From: Cyprinodon diabolis | Lineage: Eukaryota > Chordata > Actinopteri > Cyprinodontiformes > Cyprinodontidae | Direction: 5' to 3' | Length of the DNA: 64,000 nucleotides | NCBI GenBank assembly: GCA_030533445.1 | Contig: CM060080.1 | Location: 4,964,052 to 5,028,051, forward strand | Shown here: piece after piece, positions 24,986 to 37,092 of the stretch | Layout of the letters: each line of letters begins with the position of its first letter | Position numbering within the stretch: the first letter of the stretch is position 1 | Notes under the pieces: generated by a model | Seen by the model: only the letters and a program-made list of their open reading frames with translations | What the model was told of the DNA's origin: nothing | Databases searched by the model: none | Position numbers and translations under genes: made by a program

Positions 24986-27900
24986 GATGTCGATAGAAAT
25001 GTAGATAGAGATTCTGAAAATGAAGAATCTGTTTTAATTCTTCATGCAGAAGAAAACAGCTTAATTAAAGCTACCTTTGGTGATAACAAGCTTGAAGTCA
25101 CCAAAGACTCACCATTATCTTGTGTTCATGGCGTTCATTCCTGCTGTGGGAGTGCTTGATTGTCCAAAGCCCTTTAGTGCATTTAAGGCTTCTCACAACA
25201 CTGCCTCGGTATTTGCTGGTCCAGCATCCACCAACTGATCATTCTAGTGACACAAGGAGTGACAACAGCGCCCGGGCCAACTTCTTGCCACCGGTCCTCT
25301 GATATGGGATTCTCAGCTCTACTGAGTTTGATTAAACCACGACCAAGTCAATAAAAAGAAGATGGTACCAAATAGCCTTTACTAGCGGAAACCCCTTATA
25401 ACGGAGCACAGCTGAGTTGAGCTGTGCTTGATAGGTCTAGTGGAAAAGGGGATTAACTCCTCCTTAGGAGTGAGTGTGTGAACGCATGGTTGTTTTTACT
25501 TTTTGTCTCCTACTTAACCTTTAAAGAATCAGTGACCTGTATTCTCTTATCATCCAATGACTGCTGCAAAGAGGAACTTTGGGTTCATTCTTTCCTCTTT
25601 GTTTTAAACTTTATGGTTTTATTTTAGAAGATTAATTGCATCAGGACAGATGTGGAAAGACTTAAAAAATGTCTTCACTGCTGTTGTGGTTTCTAGCACA
25701 GAAAGCCAGATTGAGCTTTCAGCTGATTATAAATCATATTTACTGGATATCTAGCCACAGGTTTACACAATAAACAACATTCTCAAATATCATTCCTCTG
25801 CAAACAACTTCTACAAAGCTGGGATTTTTCAACTAAAACTGTGGTAGGTGCAAGGCAACACAGAAAAAGTCTCCGCTCTCCAAATGTTCAGATTTTTGGT
25901 GCCCCTTCATCTCATATCAGACTTCTCACAAGCATATTTAAAATTCAGGCGGCTAGGTCCATTTTTTTTATGAGTATCGGCCTTTAACTGACTTGTGTCT
26001 GATGCATTTCAGCGCCAACGTTGGTTACACTGAAAGTTGTGAAAATTACACTGAAACTAGGCCAATATGCTGACATTTACTGAACTTAACGGCAGCAGAA
26101 AACATGCTTTTACACACATTTGCCTTCTTATTTGCACGTACACGTGAGAAAAGCGCTCTGAGAATGTTAAACATGCATCATTTAGACTCTGAGTGCTTGC
26201 ATGAATTGATCACATTGAATTAACCCCAACAGCAGACAGAAAGCCAACGTTGAGAGCAGAGAAGTGGTGAAGTGACCAGGTTTGGAAGAATCTCCAAACT
26301 GATTTTGTTTTTTTTAATACTACCCAATCAAAAGTGACATTGCTGCAAAGGTAGCTGCCTCATCGCGGCCACAGGTAGATCTGAGCAAGATCCCTTGATC
26401 AATCTGATAGTTATCATAAGAAGATATGAGACAGAACATATGGACATGGAAGAATAATGAGAGGGCTTGAAGGCTCTAACAACAGGAGCCTGTTTTGGGT
26501 TTAGTTCCTCTTGGAAACCTCTGAGGTCAAGTAATTTGGAGACGACCCAACAACAAATAAGATATTAACTGCTTCTACAATTTGACCATTCCATCACACT
26601 GTGAAATAAGTCGTAAAATCAAACTGAATCACAAACTAACATCTCCTACTTTATATGTACTCATGTCAGTAAAGGGACCAATGGTGCCAAAGAGCAGATC
26701 TTTTATTTTAACTAACATGACTTCTTTTTTACTTTGCATTTTTGCATTACATATGCACATACAGATTGGTATATTTCCCAACATTTCGTCCACATTTGAC
26801 TCAGCCTGTCCTTTCCATACACTGACTCTCTGTCCTTTCCTTCATGTGTCCTAAGTATTTCTAAGAGACGCTTCACGATAGATTTTCATAAATGTCCTCT
26901 TTTGCAAATCCTCCACATCCCTCAGTGTGCTTTGAGAGCTTTCTTTATCTTAACAGTAAAGGTCACTGGAGGAGACTTTGGGATATGGAAAGGCTAAGCT
27001 GCATGCATGGGAGCCTCAGTCCCACTAAAATCCATTTATCTATCTATCTAAAAATCAATAACAGAAGGTTTGGTAATGAATGTGTCAAATCACAGTCCCA
27101 GAACCACTGGAGTAGAGCAAAGCTTGATCACACTTTGGTCTCCTGGCACCTTTATGAGGTGAACAAGTTAATGATGTGACTTTTAGAATCTCTCGTCAAT
27201 AACAGTCACATGTGAAGTTAAGTGTCAGAATGTCAGTAGTCACAGCCTCTCACCCTGCAGCACCATGATTAGATTTTGATTATGTTAATAAGTTTGTGTG
27301 ATTTTCTTCGCTTATTATTTTAATCTGCACCGGGACTTTATCCCTTTGTGTAAATTATTATTGCATGTCTTATATCAACACAAAATATCAGAAAGTTATT
27401 AATTCCACCCTTTTTGCTTGGTTTTGGGGTTTCCATTGTGTTGAAGAGCTTTGGATTACAAGACAGAAGCTGTAAAACAATTCAGATAATGAGCAGGAAA
27501 GTAAAGTTTTGCAAAAACCATGTAGAGAAGGAATTTAGTCATAAAACTGTGAGCGGATTAGCGCTTCTCTTATTTCCAACATTTCCTCTTTGATACGTCG
27601 CTGCACTAATCTCATTATAAGCGTCTGTCAAGCATACACGACAATTCATTTAACAAGGTAGAATTTCCTGCCCTCTTTAGATTCAAAGACTTTCTGCATA
27701 AATGAAAACACATGAGGGGAGATCCTCAGGAGCTGAGAAAAATGAGGGTTCAGAGATTTAGATTAGCCCAAGAGAAATTTGAAAAAAAGTAAACCACAGT
27801 ATAAAAATAAAGAAGTTCACTGTGGCCATTGCATGGGTTCACACTTGGGAGAGGAAAAAGTAAAAGCATTATAATAAACTCAGATTTCAAGAGTATAGAA

Positions 27901-28622
27901 TAAATTAAACCAGATTCTGCTAGTCCATGTAGTTTAGTTATATTGCCTATCACAGAGTAGGACGGTTCTTATTCAAACTGCCGTCATCTTGTTTTTATGA
28001 AACAAAAAATGTTTCATAAATTTCAAAATGAAAAAAAAACAGCTCTTTAAATTAAAGTAGAGTAAATAAGAAAAAAATAATTTCCTTTGCATAATTTCAT
28101 AACAATTCATAGTTTCTAAAAAGTGCCAAAAGAAAATAAGCATAAATATTTAACCATAGGATGAAAAGAAAAATGAAATAAAACAACTGATTCTGACCAT
28201 AGCAGAAAGGTTTAAAGGTGATTTGGTGGAATCACTAAAGGTAACTACCATGATTATAATTACTAGTTACGTCTCCATATAGTAACTCACCAGTAGTCAA
28301 AGCAACAATCAGCTACTTTCTATGATAGAAATAGTCAAATAATTTGGATAATTTCCCTTTTATTTGAATTTTAAATACAACTGGAAGTTCAATTATAACA
28401 TATACGAAGTTTGATGTCAGCAAATGAATTGAACAATTGATCAAGAGGACTAAAACTCTAAAAAAAACTTTGTAACTAATCTGCTCTATTTTGGTGTGTG
28501 TGATGGGACAGGTGAGCAGAGCAGCAATTTATTCATCCCAATACGATTATACTTTTTGTTAACAATAAAACAACAAAAACGCAAATTACTCTAGGTATTA
28601 TAGAATTTGATACTTCTGTAAA
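24986..28622. other. Intergenic, no gene seen
   Basis: No gene or well-bounded mobile element is visible in about 3.6 kb. Short ORFs lack recognisable domains. Confidence 0.5.
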
Positions 28623-28631
28623 TTAAAAGGC

Positions 28632-29194
28632 TAACCTGACCCTGCCAGATGGATTTGCTCCGCATATCCATCTGGAAACCTTCCGCTGAAGTAATTTTGG
28701 GAAGGGGCGAAAATACAGGTTAGCTGATTGGCCTATGTTGGTGATAGATGGGCCAAATAAACCAATCAGATCAACAAAGCATATGACGTACTAACAGAGC
28801 GACGACGAAACACAACCACAAGCCAGGCACAAGCCAATTGATAGATTAAACTCTTGCCGAAACCAGTCGGGAGAAGAGTAAAAACATCTTTTCCTCTGAG
28901 AAAAGCCTCCAGAGCAGTGTTTTGCTCTTCTTTCAGTGAAGAAATACTCTGTAATTCCGATAAAACTTGCTCGATAGCCACGCTAACGCTAGTTTCATCG
29001 ACTGAAGCCGCCATGTACTTTAGACTGAACTGTCGCGCTTCTCGTTGCGTCAGACCTCAACCCGCCTCAAAGCCAACGCTGATTGGACGTTCGTTTGGTG
29101 AACGGCTCCAAATTTTCTTTAACGGAGAGTCTCCAGACTGATCTGCGAGTGAAACCTTGAAAGCTTGCGAGATCAGGATGGTCTCACGAGGCTA
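28632..29194 (-). mobile_element. Non-autonomous DNA element with RecQ-like helicase exon, copy 2
   Basis: This 563-bp copy is closely similar to the one at 13457-13992. It is flanked by 9-bp direct repeats TTAAAAGGC (28623-28631 and 29195-29203). The same end palindromes are present (CCAGATGGAT/ATCCATCTGG at the left). Two independent insertions with different 9-bp duplications fix the element borders at TAACCTGAC and, on the right, CTCACGAGSCTA. No transposase is encoded. Confidence 0.8.
28766..29014 (-). pseudogene. RecQ-like SF2 helicase N-terminal exon carried by a transposon
   Basis: An open frame starts MAASVDETSVSVAIEQVLSE and runs into a helicase motif 0/Q region (LKEEQNTALEAFLRGKDV, residues 27-44) and motif I/Walker A LLPTGFGKS (47-55) followed by LIYQLA. 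This is the order and spacing of RecQ-family helicases (known). The remaining motifs Ia-VI and the RecQ-Ct region are absent; after about residue 62 the frame leaves the homology and stops at 82 aa. It therefore cannot be a working helicase. It is probably the first exon of a helicase gene carried by a longer autonomous relative, retained after internal deletion. In the copy at 13457 the frame is shifted and the Walker A mutated. Confidence 0.7.
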
Positions 29195-29203
29195 TTAAAA
29201 GGC

Positions 29204-31443
29204 TACAACTGGCCATAAAATAAGTGTGAGGCTGAAAAAAACAATATTTTTCAAACAATTAAGCAAAAATAAAATACACTTTCCAAAAGAATACGTTCAA
29301 GGCATGCTGAACATCCGCTGTAGGAGCTTCAGCCTTTAATGTTTGAAGCAGACCAAGAATCCGACTCAAATGGTCGGAGCTTTATTGGAGACTTACATTG
29401 ATGAAGTAAGTGAAGACACAGTGAATAAGGACTGGTTTTATACTGGTATGGCCCGTGTCACACATATTAAGAGGCCTTAAGGAGGAACTGCACCAGACTC
29501 ATTAAAGCATGTAAGCCCAGCAAAGCTGTTGGTTACATAGAATAAAAGAAATAGATTAGAAAATGCCTTAATTGTCAATAGTCAATAATTGACAATAGTG
29601 AAATTCTAGTGTTTACAGCAGCAAAAAGATTAGAGAAAAAATAGTCATACAAATATGGACCTTAGAATAATGCAAAAGAATAACATAATAGCGAAGAGTT
29701 AAAAGATAAACAATAACACTGTACTGTACAGCGTTTTAACAATATAAATACCGTGCACCTGGAGAATAAATAAACAATATACAGCTGTGGATATTTTTAC
29801 AGTAATAGATATTTGAAAATAGCAGCAACATCAGAGATGAGCAAAATGACAGCAGCATGTTATTTTACTGACTAAGATACTGGATAACGCTCCCCGGTGC
29901 ATTTAGGGTGCAGCAGTCTGTCACTGAAGGAGCTCTCTAGTTCTGCAACAGGTTCATGCATCTGGTAGGGGACATTATCCAACAGAGATGTTAATTTAGT
30001 TAGCATGTGTGACAACTTACCTTTTTGATCAGTCCAGACATTTGCATCTGCAGCACGATATACACATATATATGCCTAAATTAGGTTGATGTTCCAATTT
30101 CAGATGCATACAGCCTCCTAGTTGACAAGGAATAAACATGAAAACAAAGTCCAGGGTCAAGGTTCAACTAAACTAAACCGAAACTCTCCAAAATAACATT
30201 CAAAACCTATAGTTTTTTTCATTTCTGTCGTCTCAATCAGCACTCCATGGTTCATGGTAGTTGTTACCAATGAACAAGCTAAAATTTGAGATTTCTGATC
30301 AGATCCTTAAGATATGGACTTTTAGGTGAAATTACTGATCATTTTATAACATACCCGTGTTAGACGTAAAGGTTCCTCACAGGAAAACATGGCTTTGGAG
30401 TTTACTTTGCAGCTTCCGGTCTGAATTCTGCTTCTAAAAACAGGCAAAGAAGCAATGCTTCTTCCATCACGTGAGTTTGAATGGGTTTCAGTTCTTACCC
30501 TGACACCTTTGCTGCATATCTTCTGCATAATTTTTTATGGTACAGTTACACAATCATAATCCTTTACAAAGGTTTTTAATTGGATGGCTTTCCTCAAATG
30601 CTCAGCACTCCCAAAGGCTAAATTGTGTTACCTGAAGCTGAAAACAATAATTCCTTGTCTATAACAATATAAGTCACTTTTTTCTAAATGTTTCCTCATT
30701 GATTTGCAGCAACCCACCTCTGTGAATGTGTTGGGATGAACAACAAAAGTTGAATCAGGAAAAAAATAAATTTCTGCTTCCTCTTCCCACTGGTGTTGGC
30801 TGAGATAGTGTTGGAGATGTAAGCTGAACAGCAGTTGGAGCCATCATTTGGCCAACTGGGTCAAGTGGACCCATCGTCTGGCTACTTGGCTAATATTCTT
30901 GGCCACTATTGTCGATGATAAAGCAGTTTCAGGTCCAGGCAGGATATGTAGTTGTAGGCTGGATATCCAATCTGCCCTTTCCAATGCACTCTGGTCCCCT
31001 TCATTTTCCACAGATTTGCAGGGTAATGCAGTGCTCATATATGATTTTTAACTTGAGGGTGTAGTCTTTCAGAAACCAAGAAAATACCAACAAATGAATA
31101 CTAAAACCCAAAAAGACAGAAATAGTCGCACATTAGCTGTAATTAGTAAACATTCCTTCTGGAAACAAGCAACTACTGTGACCTGTGGGAAACAGAAACA
31201 CAGAAACCATGTTTGGTGAATCGGACATGTCATTTACACAGACTATCAGTCGTTGATACAGCTGTCATGGGTTTGACTCTTGGTTTCACTGGATGTCTTC
31301 TTTCTTCCTGCCTTCCTGTCGGGTTACTGACAAATAAAAGGTCAATAGTGCCACAAAATCTTTAAAACAAAAACAAATACTCGCTTGAAGTAATTGTAGC
31401 ACCACAATGTCCTGCCTCCGCAGAAAGTTAGGTATATTAACCA
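29204..31443. other. Intergenic, no gene seen
   Basis: No gene or clear mobile element is visible; some AT-rich low-complexity sequence. Confidence 0.5.
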
Positions 31444-31447
31444 TTAA

Positions 31448-32330
31448 AGGAAAAGCCCGGTCATATTCAAAATTCAAACTTCTATCAGCTCATTTGCGCA
31501 TGCGCATCCAGATATACATCCGGAACATCCTCGATTTTATTTTGTTAAAAGTACCTAAATGGCCTTTTTTACCTCCCCAAAAATAGTAAACATGCTAAAA
31601 TATATTGTGCTAAAGTTTAATAATGTATTTCCTGAGAACATAAATGCTTTAAAATCCTTTCTGTTTTATCACTTGTCTCCACCCGATCTGCACCGGAAAT
31701 GGGATCCTACGCTACTTCCGATGCCTAACTTTTTTCGGCTCTGGATTTAAACACAAATCTAGTTTTTTGAGTTTTAGATTTTTATTTCGTTTTAACCTTA
31801 TGCTATATAGTGTGTAATCTAAAGAAAGAAACAAATAAAATGAAGATAAACATGGTCTAATCATATTTTGCCAGACTGCTCTGTGCATGTCTGTTGATGA
31901 CCTCAGAGAAGTAGTTTAACGAAGAAAATGTAAAAAGCATAAAAATTGTCTTACAAAAGTCATAAAACATTTTTTGAAGATGTGTATTAGCATTCGTTAG
32001 TGAGTTAAGGTTGGAAATAGATAGTTTTGGTATCATAATTAGATTATTTATGGACACCCAGATGTATATCACAGGCGCAGAACGGATTGTGCTTCCAGGA
32101 CGGATTGGGTAGTGACAGGCTTACCGCACCGTATTACCACTTCCTGAAGATGTCAAGAGAGAGGTGTTATCAGCAAAAATGGCCGTTCCCGGACTCAATG
32201 ATCGAAACGAAAATTATTATTTTTTATTTTTTTACTTATTAATGCTAAATTCATTAAAACCAAGCAAATGTATTAGTTTTAGGTATAAATAATGATCCAT
32301 TGATTATTCTTTGCTGGCCGGACTTTGGTA
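31448..32330 (-). mobile_element. Kolobok-like (TTAA/THAP family) element, copy 2, inverted
   Basis: The left end AGGAAAAGCCCGGTCA follows TTAA at 31444-31447, and the right end (reverse) starts near TATACCAAAGTCCGGCCAGC. Reverse-complemented, 32150-32330 matches 9696-9900 of copy 1 (AATGGATCATTATTTATACC, CGGCCATTTTTGC), and the other end matches too (AGAAGTTTGAATTTTGAAT). The middle is different and AT-rich, with no THAP frame, so this is a separate deletion derivative. The right border is uncertain by a few bases. Confidence 0.55.
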
Positions 32331-34562
32331 TAAAAAAGAACAAGTAAAAAACAAACAAACCATTTCACTTTATATGTACCTTATTATCTCTTTATTTCAA
32401 GATGTACAGCTAATTGAAGTTTCATCTGCCTTACTGTGCATTAGAGTGGTCTAAAAATCTGAATGTTTTTTTGTTGATTTTGTTACTTTTACATCAGAGC
32501 ACTGAAAAAGCAATTTTCAGATAATAAACATTGTCCTCCAGATAAAGCCATAAAAGAAGCAGCATATAATTATGGTTTTGCTAATTGCTAAGAACCATTA
32601 AAGCGTGGTAACTATGACGCTAAACCAAACTCTTTGCCAGTATAAAATAATGAGATTTCACTGTGTCGTTTAATATATTATTGTAGACTTTGTTTTCATT
32701 AAATACAATAAAAAAAAAACAACCTGAAGCCTCATGTTTGAACTGCTTTAATTAAAATGCTTGCTGCTTAAATATCACATTTGTGCATGCTGATTGTAAT
32801 AAATTATCTCTACCTATGAATAGAACTTGAAAAATATGCCACCATCAGAGTAGTGGCTTCAAAATATTGCGCTCTTTATCCCTCTATCACTCAGTAATCT
32901 AACCATTGTAAATAAATACTCCAAGAATTCTTGAAGCACCAGTGTCTTAATCAGCTCTAATCCCTGTTAGCCAGACATGTCTTGAGGGGACATGGGACTG
33001 TACACATCACCCCAATTAGCTACAGCTATAGCTTCAAAAACCCATCATTAGGAAAACATAACCTTCCTGTCACTCAACCTAGGTGTTGCCTCTGCTTGGT
33101 GCTCCGTCACAGATTCCACCACAGCGATTTGGCTTGGAGCGCATGGCAGATTAAAACAGCTACCAGCTCTCAACTATGATAAAAATACATGTTCATGTTC
33201 AGTATTGGCAAAAAGCAAAAAATACTAACAAAGATAAAGGAAATCAATGTAAATGCATAATTTTAAGGGGGGTAAATTGGACCCACATAGCATACTGCTG
33301 GAGGGCACATACTGCTTGTCTCTGATGTTCCTCCAAGATACAGAAAAAATAGGTTCCATCAGTAACAGAATATGTGCATGTCTGATGCTTTCTGTATATA
33401 CTGACAATTTAAAGTGAGGCATGCACAGTAGATTCTTTATTTTTTGCTAATTAATGAAAAAGGAATACACATACACCCATATGGATATCAGTGTAGTATG
33501 CAAATACATTCCCTGGTGTTTTTATCTAACATGGTCTTCAGCTTCAAGACGGTGAAGCCTTTACTCTTATCTCAGAGAGAGCACTGCCATTAAGCCTGCA
33601 ACAATAAGACCAGGGTCAAGGATGAAGTTGAATGACAGCTCTGGATGAATAGATTTTCTGGCAAAACGATAAAAAAAGGGGTTCTTGTAGTTGTACTAAA
33701 AAGCAGCATAATATTTTTTTTCACCCGCTAGTCTGTTCTTACATATTTTAATTCTTCACTGGGTTTTTGATGAAAGAGGTCAGATATGAGAGGACAATGA
33801 CCGAGAGAGTGAGATTGATGGCGAAGCTGAGCAGCTCCAAACTAAATCAAAGAATCAAAGCCATTCACTGTTAATGAAAATAAGAGAGAGACCGCACTGT
33901 AAATCATCTTATGGGCTAATGTATTGGTGATAATGAATTCACGCTGCCACGTTTAACCTTAGTTTTGCAATTCATTATATTTGAGATTAACAAGGGAGGG
34001 AACTTAAGTGAACTGTCTGTGGGGAATTACAGCCAGAGGCCTCATTGTCAATCAAAGATTGTGTTTCCATGTCTTTCATTAGGGATGAAGGAATTAAATA
34101 AGACTTTCTTTTAATGGTGAACGGCTCCACTGTTTAACGCTCCTCTTGCTCTCCCAAGATGGTTAACTCTTCATTACCCAAATTAAAGGCATCCATCTCT
34201 CTTGGCTCCTGCCACATTGTCGTGACCTCTACCTGTCAAAACTTTCATGTAAGCTCTGGAGTGATGGATGATACCCCCCCTGAACCCTATTGTCAAAATT
34301 ATCCGGCGACTGTCCGACCCTCTCTGATCCATTCAATCCATCTCCCTAGGCCACGAGCCACCAGCCACGATCCAACAAAGAAGCCGAGCTACTAATTTAC
34401 TCCTCATAGAAATTAGACGCTACCTTTTAATTATATGCCTGGGAGTGTTCTAAGAGTTCACAAGGATCATTTTCGAAAGCTTTTAACTTCACTTTGTGGG
34501 GGCTGATCATTTATATTCTTTCAGCGTGTTATTTCAGGGATCTTTCAGCATACTTAGGTCCC
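32331..34562. other. Intergenic; low-repeat stretch, possible regulatory DNA
   Basis: No gene is seen. From about 33540 to 34440 there are no repeat signatures, and SOX/TCF-like words occur (CATTGTCAATCAAAGATTGT near 34045). This is the look of conserved noncoding DNA around developmental genes, but conservation cannot be tested here. Confidence 0.4.
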
Positions 34563-34596
34563 ATGGGAATAAGAAAAAACAGCAAAAGGAAAGAAG
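34563..34596 (+). CDS. Candidate first coding exon of a small spliced gene (speculative)
   Basis: An ATG in a good context (CCCATGG) begins MGIRKNSKRKE and leaves one base before a strong splice donor, GAAG|GTAAGTG. The phase fits the candidate exon at 49110, 14.5 kb away. No function is recognised. It could equally be a chance ORF or part of a long noncoding RNA. Confidence 0.2.
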
Positions 34597-36004
34597 GTAA
34601 GTGTTAAAATCCTTGTTAATGAAGGTCATTCCTGTTGTTAACCCGTTTGATAAGATGAGAAAAAAACTTTAATAATTTTATTATTTCTGTCAAACAAATC
34701 AATCAGTTTTTAGATGCTAATGAAGTGGTTTTTAATAGAGTCTGCCTGAATGTCAATATGTGCATGTTTAACTCAATAGGCTGAAAAGTTGCCAGACTTA
34801 CAGGTTCAGCTACAACATTGCATCATGCTGTTTACCAAGAGATTTTGTTGACAAAGGAAGCAGCGTTCTCTGAACTTCTTCCCCTTATTTTTCTCACTAT
34901 TTTCATCACCTTCAGACACATGTAAATATTCAAATGCATGCCACATGTCATACATAAAACATGATATAAATGGTCCCCTACTTGTCTGACCTCTTGTCCT
35001 CCTGCATCTCACCCGGAGAGATGTAGATAACGCTCCAGACACACCTCACTTCCTGAGAGGAGAGTTATGGCTTCCTGGGAGAGGCTCTGCCATCCCCCGG
35101 AGCCCCGAGCAGTTCGACAGCTACCTATGGAGAGGGCACAACTCTGACTTGTAGACCTGCTCTGAGGCTTTTCCTCTCTCTTTGAAATCCTCCGTGTACC
35201 TGTCAAGGGGTCAAAAGGGTACACCCGCTGCAGACAACAGAGCTGTGTTTGTGCTTCTGAGCGGCTCTGTGTGTGTGCGTTATGCCCCCCCCCTGCTGTG
35301 ACAGATGCCAGGCTGTTTCTGTGTGAGATGCTGGAAGTGTTGTTTGGGCAGGAAGGTTGACATACACGTGAAGGAGAGGGTGGGCTGCATCCGTGTGATT
35401 CTGAGAGACTTGCACCTTGTCAGAATAAGCATACATGTAGAAGAATGCCTTTTACATACACCGGCAAATGTCTTTGCATGTGTCGTTCTTGCACACCCAG
35501 GATCTGACTGCAAATGGAGTTAAATAGGAGCTCATTTCCAGGATATGGAAACGACATTTGAAAAGTGTTGAGATGGAAGCAGAGTAAAAATGACGACGTG
35601 GAAAATAAGTATAGGACACATAAATATTTCTCTCTGTAATGAGTTTTCCAGCGAAGTGTTTATGAATGTCACACTAAATGTTGGCAACAAACCAACTATC
35701 CAGACAAAGAGAAAAGGAAAGACATTCTTTTCATTTGCTATATGGAGAAACTTGTCTACAATATTTCCCAGGTGCAGTTTTGGTCATTTCTTTGACACAT
35801 GTTGTCAAAATCTGGAAGGTTCTGGGTTTCTCCTTGTACTATAGTCTGTGGGTCAATAAAAAGATTTTCAGTCACCTTGTGTTAGGTCCTTCTAGCAGCT
35901 TTTTTGTGCTTCTTTGAAGCCAACTGAGTTATCTCCAGTAGTTAATGAAAAAAGGTGAGGTACACACTGGAGATTTCAGAGGTCTATTACAGGGCAAATC
36001 ATAG
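34597..36004. other. Intergenic, no gene seen
   Basis: Noncoding sequence. Overlapping short ORFs on both strands at 35000-35520 have no recognised domains. Confidence 0.5.
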
Positions 36005-36450
36005 GGGTTTCATTTCATATCATTTTAATTCAAATCAATTATTTATTTAATTCAATTCAATTTAATTATATAGCACCAATTCACAACACATGTGAACTCA
36101 AGGCACTTTACAGAGACAATTCAACCAGATCATGCAGTCAAAATGATTAAAAGTTTTCTGTCTATGGAAAACATTAACTCAAAGGCAATCCCTCACACTT
36201 AGCTTGCAGTGACAGTGGAGAGGAAAAACTCCCTTTTAACAGGAAGAAACCTCCAGCAGAACCGGAGTCGGCGTGAGCAGCCATCTGCTGAGGCCGACTG
36301 GGGTTCAAGAAGACACAAGCAGATAGAATTGATCATATTTATATAGGATCAATTCACAACACATGTCATCTCAAGGCATAGAGACTAATCAATTAGGTCA
36401 TATGGTTAGATTAGTTCAAAGTGGAGAGGAAAAAACTCCCTGGGACCCTT
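36005..36450 (-). mobile_element. L2 LINE 3' ends, two adjacent partial copies (minus)
   Basis: 36005-36330 reads as the reverse of the L2 tail (AGCACCAATTCACAACACAT, GGAAGAAACCTCCAGCAGAA). A second shorter piece starts again at about 36335 (GATCAATTCACAACACATGT) and ends near 36450. It is a tandem or nested pair of the same 3' end. Confidence 0.75.
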
Positions 36451-36804
36451 TTTCCAACTTGATCCCCGCTTTTTTCGCCCTCATGTCCCTCCGTTGTCGC
36501 ATAAACTTGCCCCTTGCGTTTTTCCATTTCCTCAATGCCTCGGCTGTATCTTAACCCACAGCTAGTTCGTGATCGTCCCTCTTGCAACACACTGCTGTTG
36601 GAATATACGCAGCCCTTTACTCTGTGAAAGAAACAGTTAAGCAGATGAGCTCTGAGACAACTTTCAGGTTAAATGGGATGAGAGAGAACACATACATTTA
36701 GCCACAGTTCAAAGAACAGACAAAGGCAACTTATTCATATTTTATATTTAATTATTCATAATTAACTTTAACTGTTATTTTTTTCACCTTGTTCACTTTT
36801 AAAT

Positions 36805-36853
36805 ATATTCAATTCAGTTTATTTATACAGCACCAATTCACAACACATAATAT
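36805..36853 (-). mobile_element. Short L2 LINE tail fragment
   Basis: TTCAATTCAGTTTATTTATA followed by CAGCACCAATTCACAACACA matches the terminal bases of the L2 family in this window. Confidence 0.6.
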
Positions 36854-36894
36854 AGATGTACAAAAATAATATTTAGTGATATCAATATGTGTAT

Positions 36895-37092
36895 AAATCC
36901 CTTTATTGTCCCACAATGGGGAAATTTGTTCTCTACATTTTGGCCCATCCTCTTGGGGAGCAGTGGGCTGCAATTGTGCGGTTCCCGGGGAGCAATCAGG
37001 GGTTAAGCGTTTTGCTCAGGAACCCAGAGTGGAGGCTGTGGGGATCAAACCGGGTACTTGCAAATGTTCTAACCCACTAGTCCAACACTCCA
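36895..37092 (-). mobile_element. tRNA-derived SINE (minus)
   Basis: Read on the minus strand it has a tRNA-like head (GGACTAGTGGGTTAGAACAT, B-box-like GGTTTGATCC), then GGGTTCCTGAGCAAAACGC, CCGCACAATTGCAGCCCAC and AAATTTCCCCATTGTGGGAC. It is the same family as 17226-17445. ORFs across it are not genes. Confidence 0.75.

Noticed and set aside
28766..29014. Real host RecQ helicase gene
   Set aside because: Only motif 0 and Walker A are present, the sequence lies inside a duplicated transposable unit with 9-bp duplications, and no further helicase exons occur nearby.
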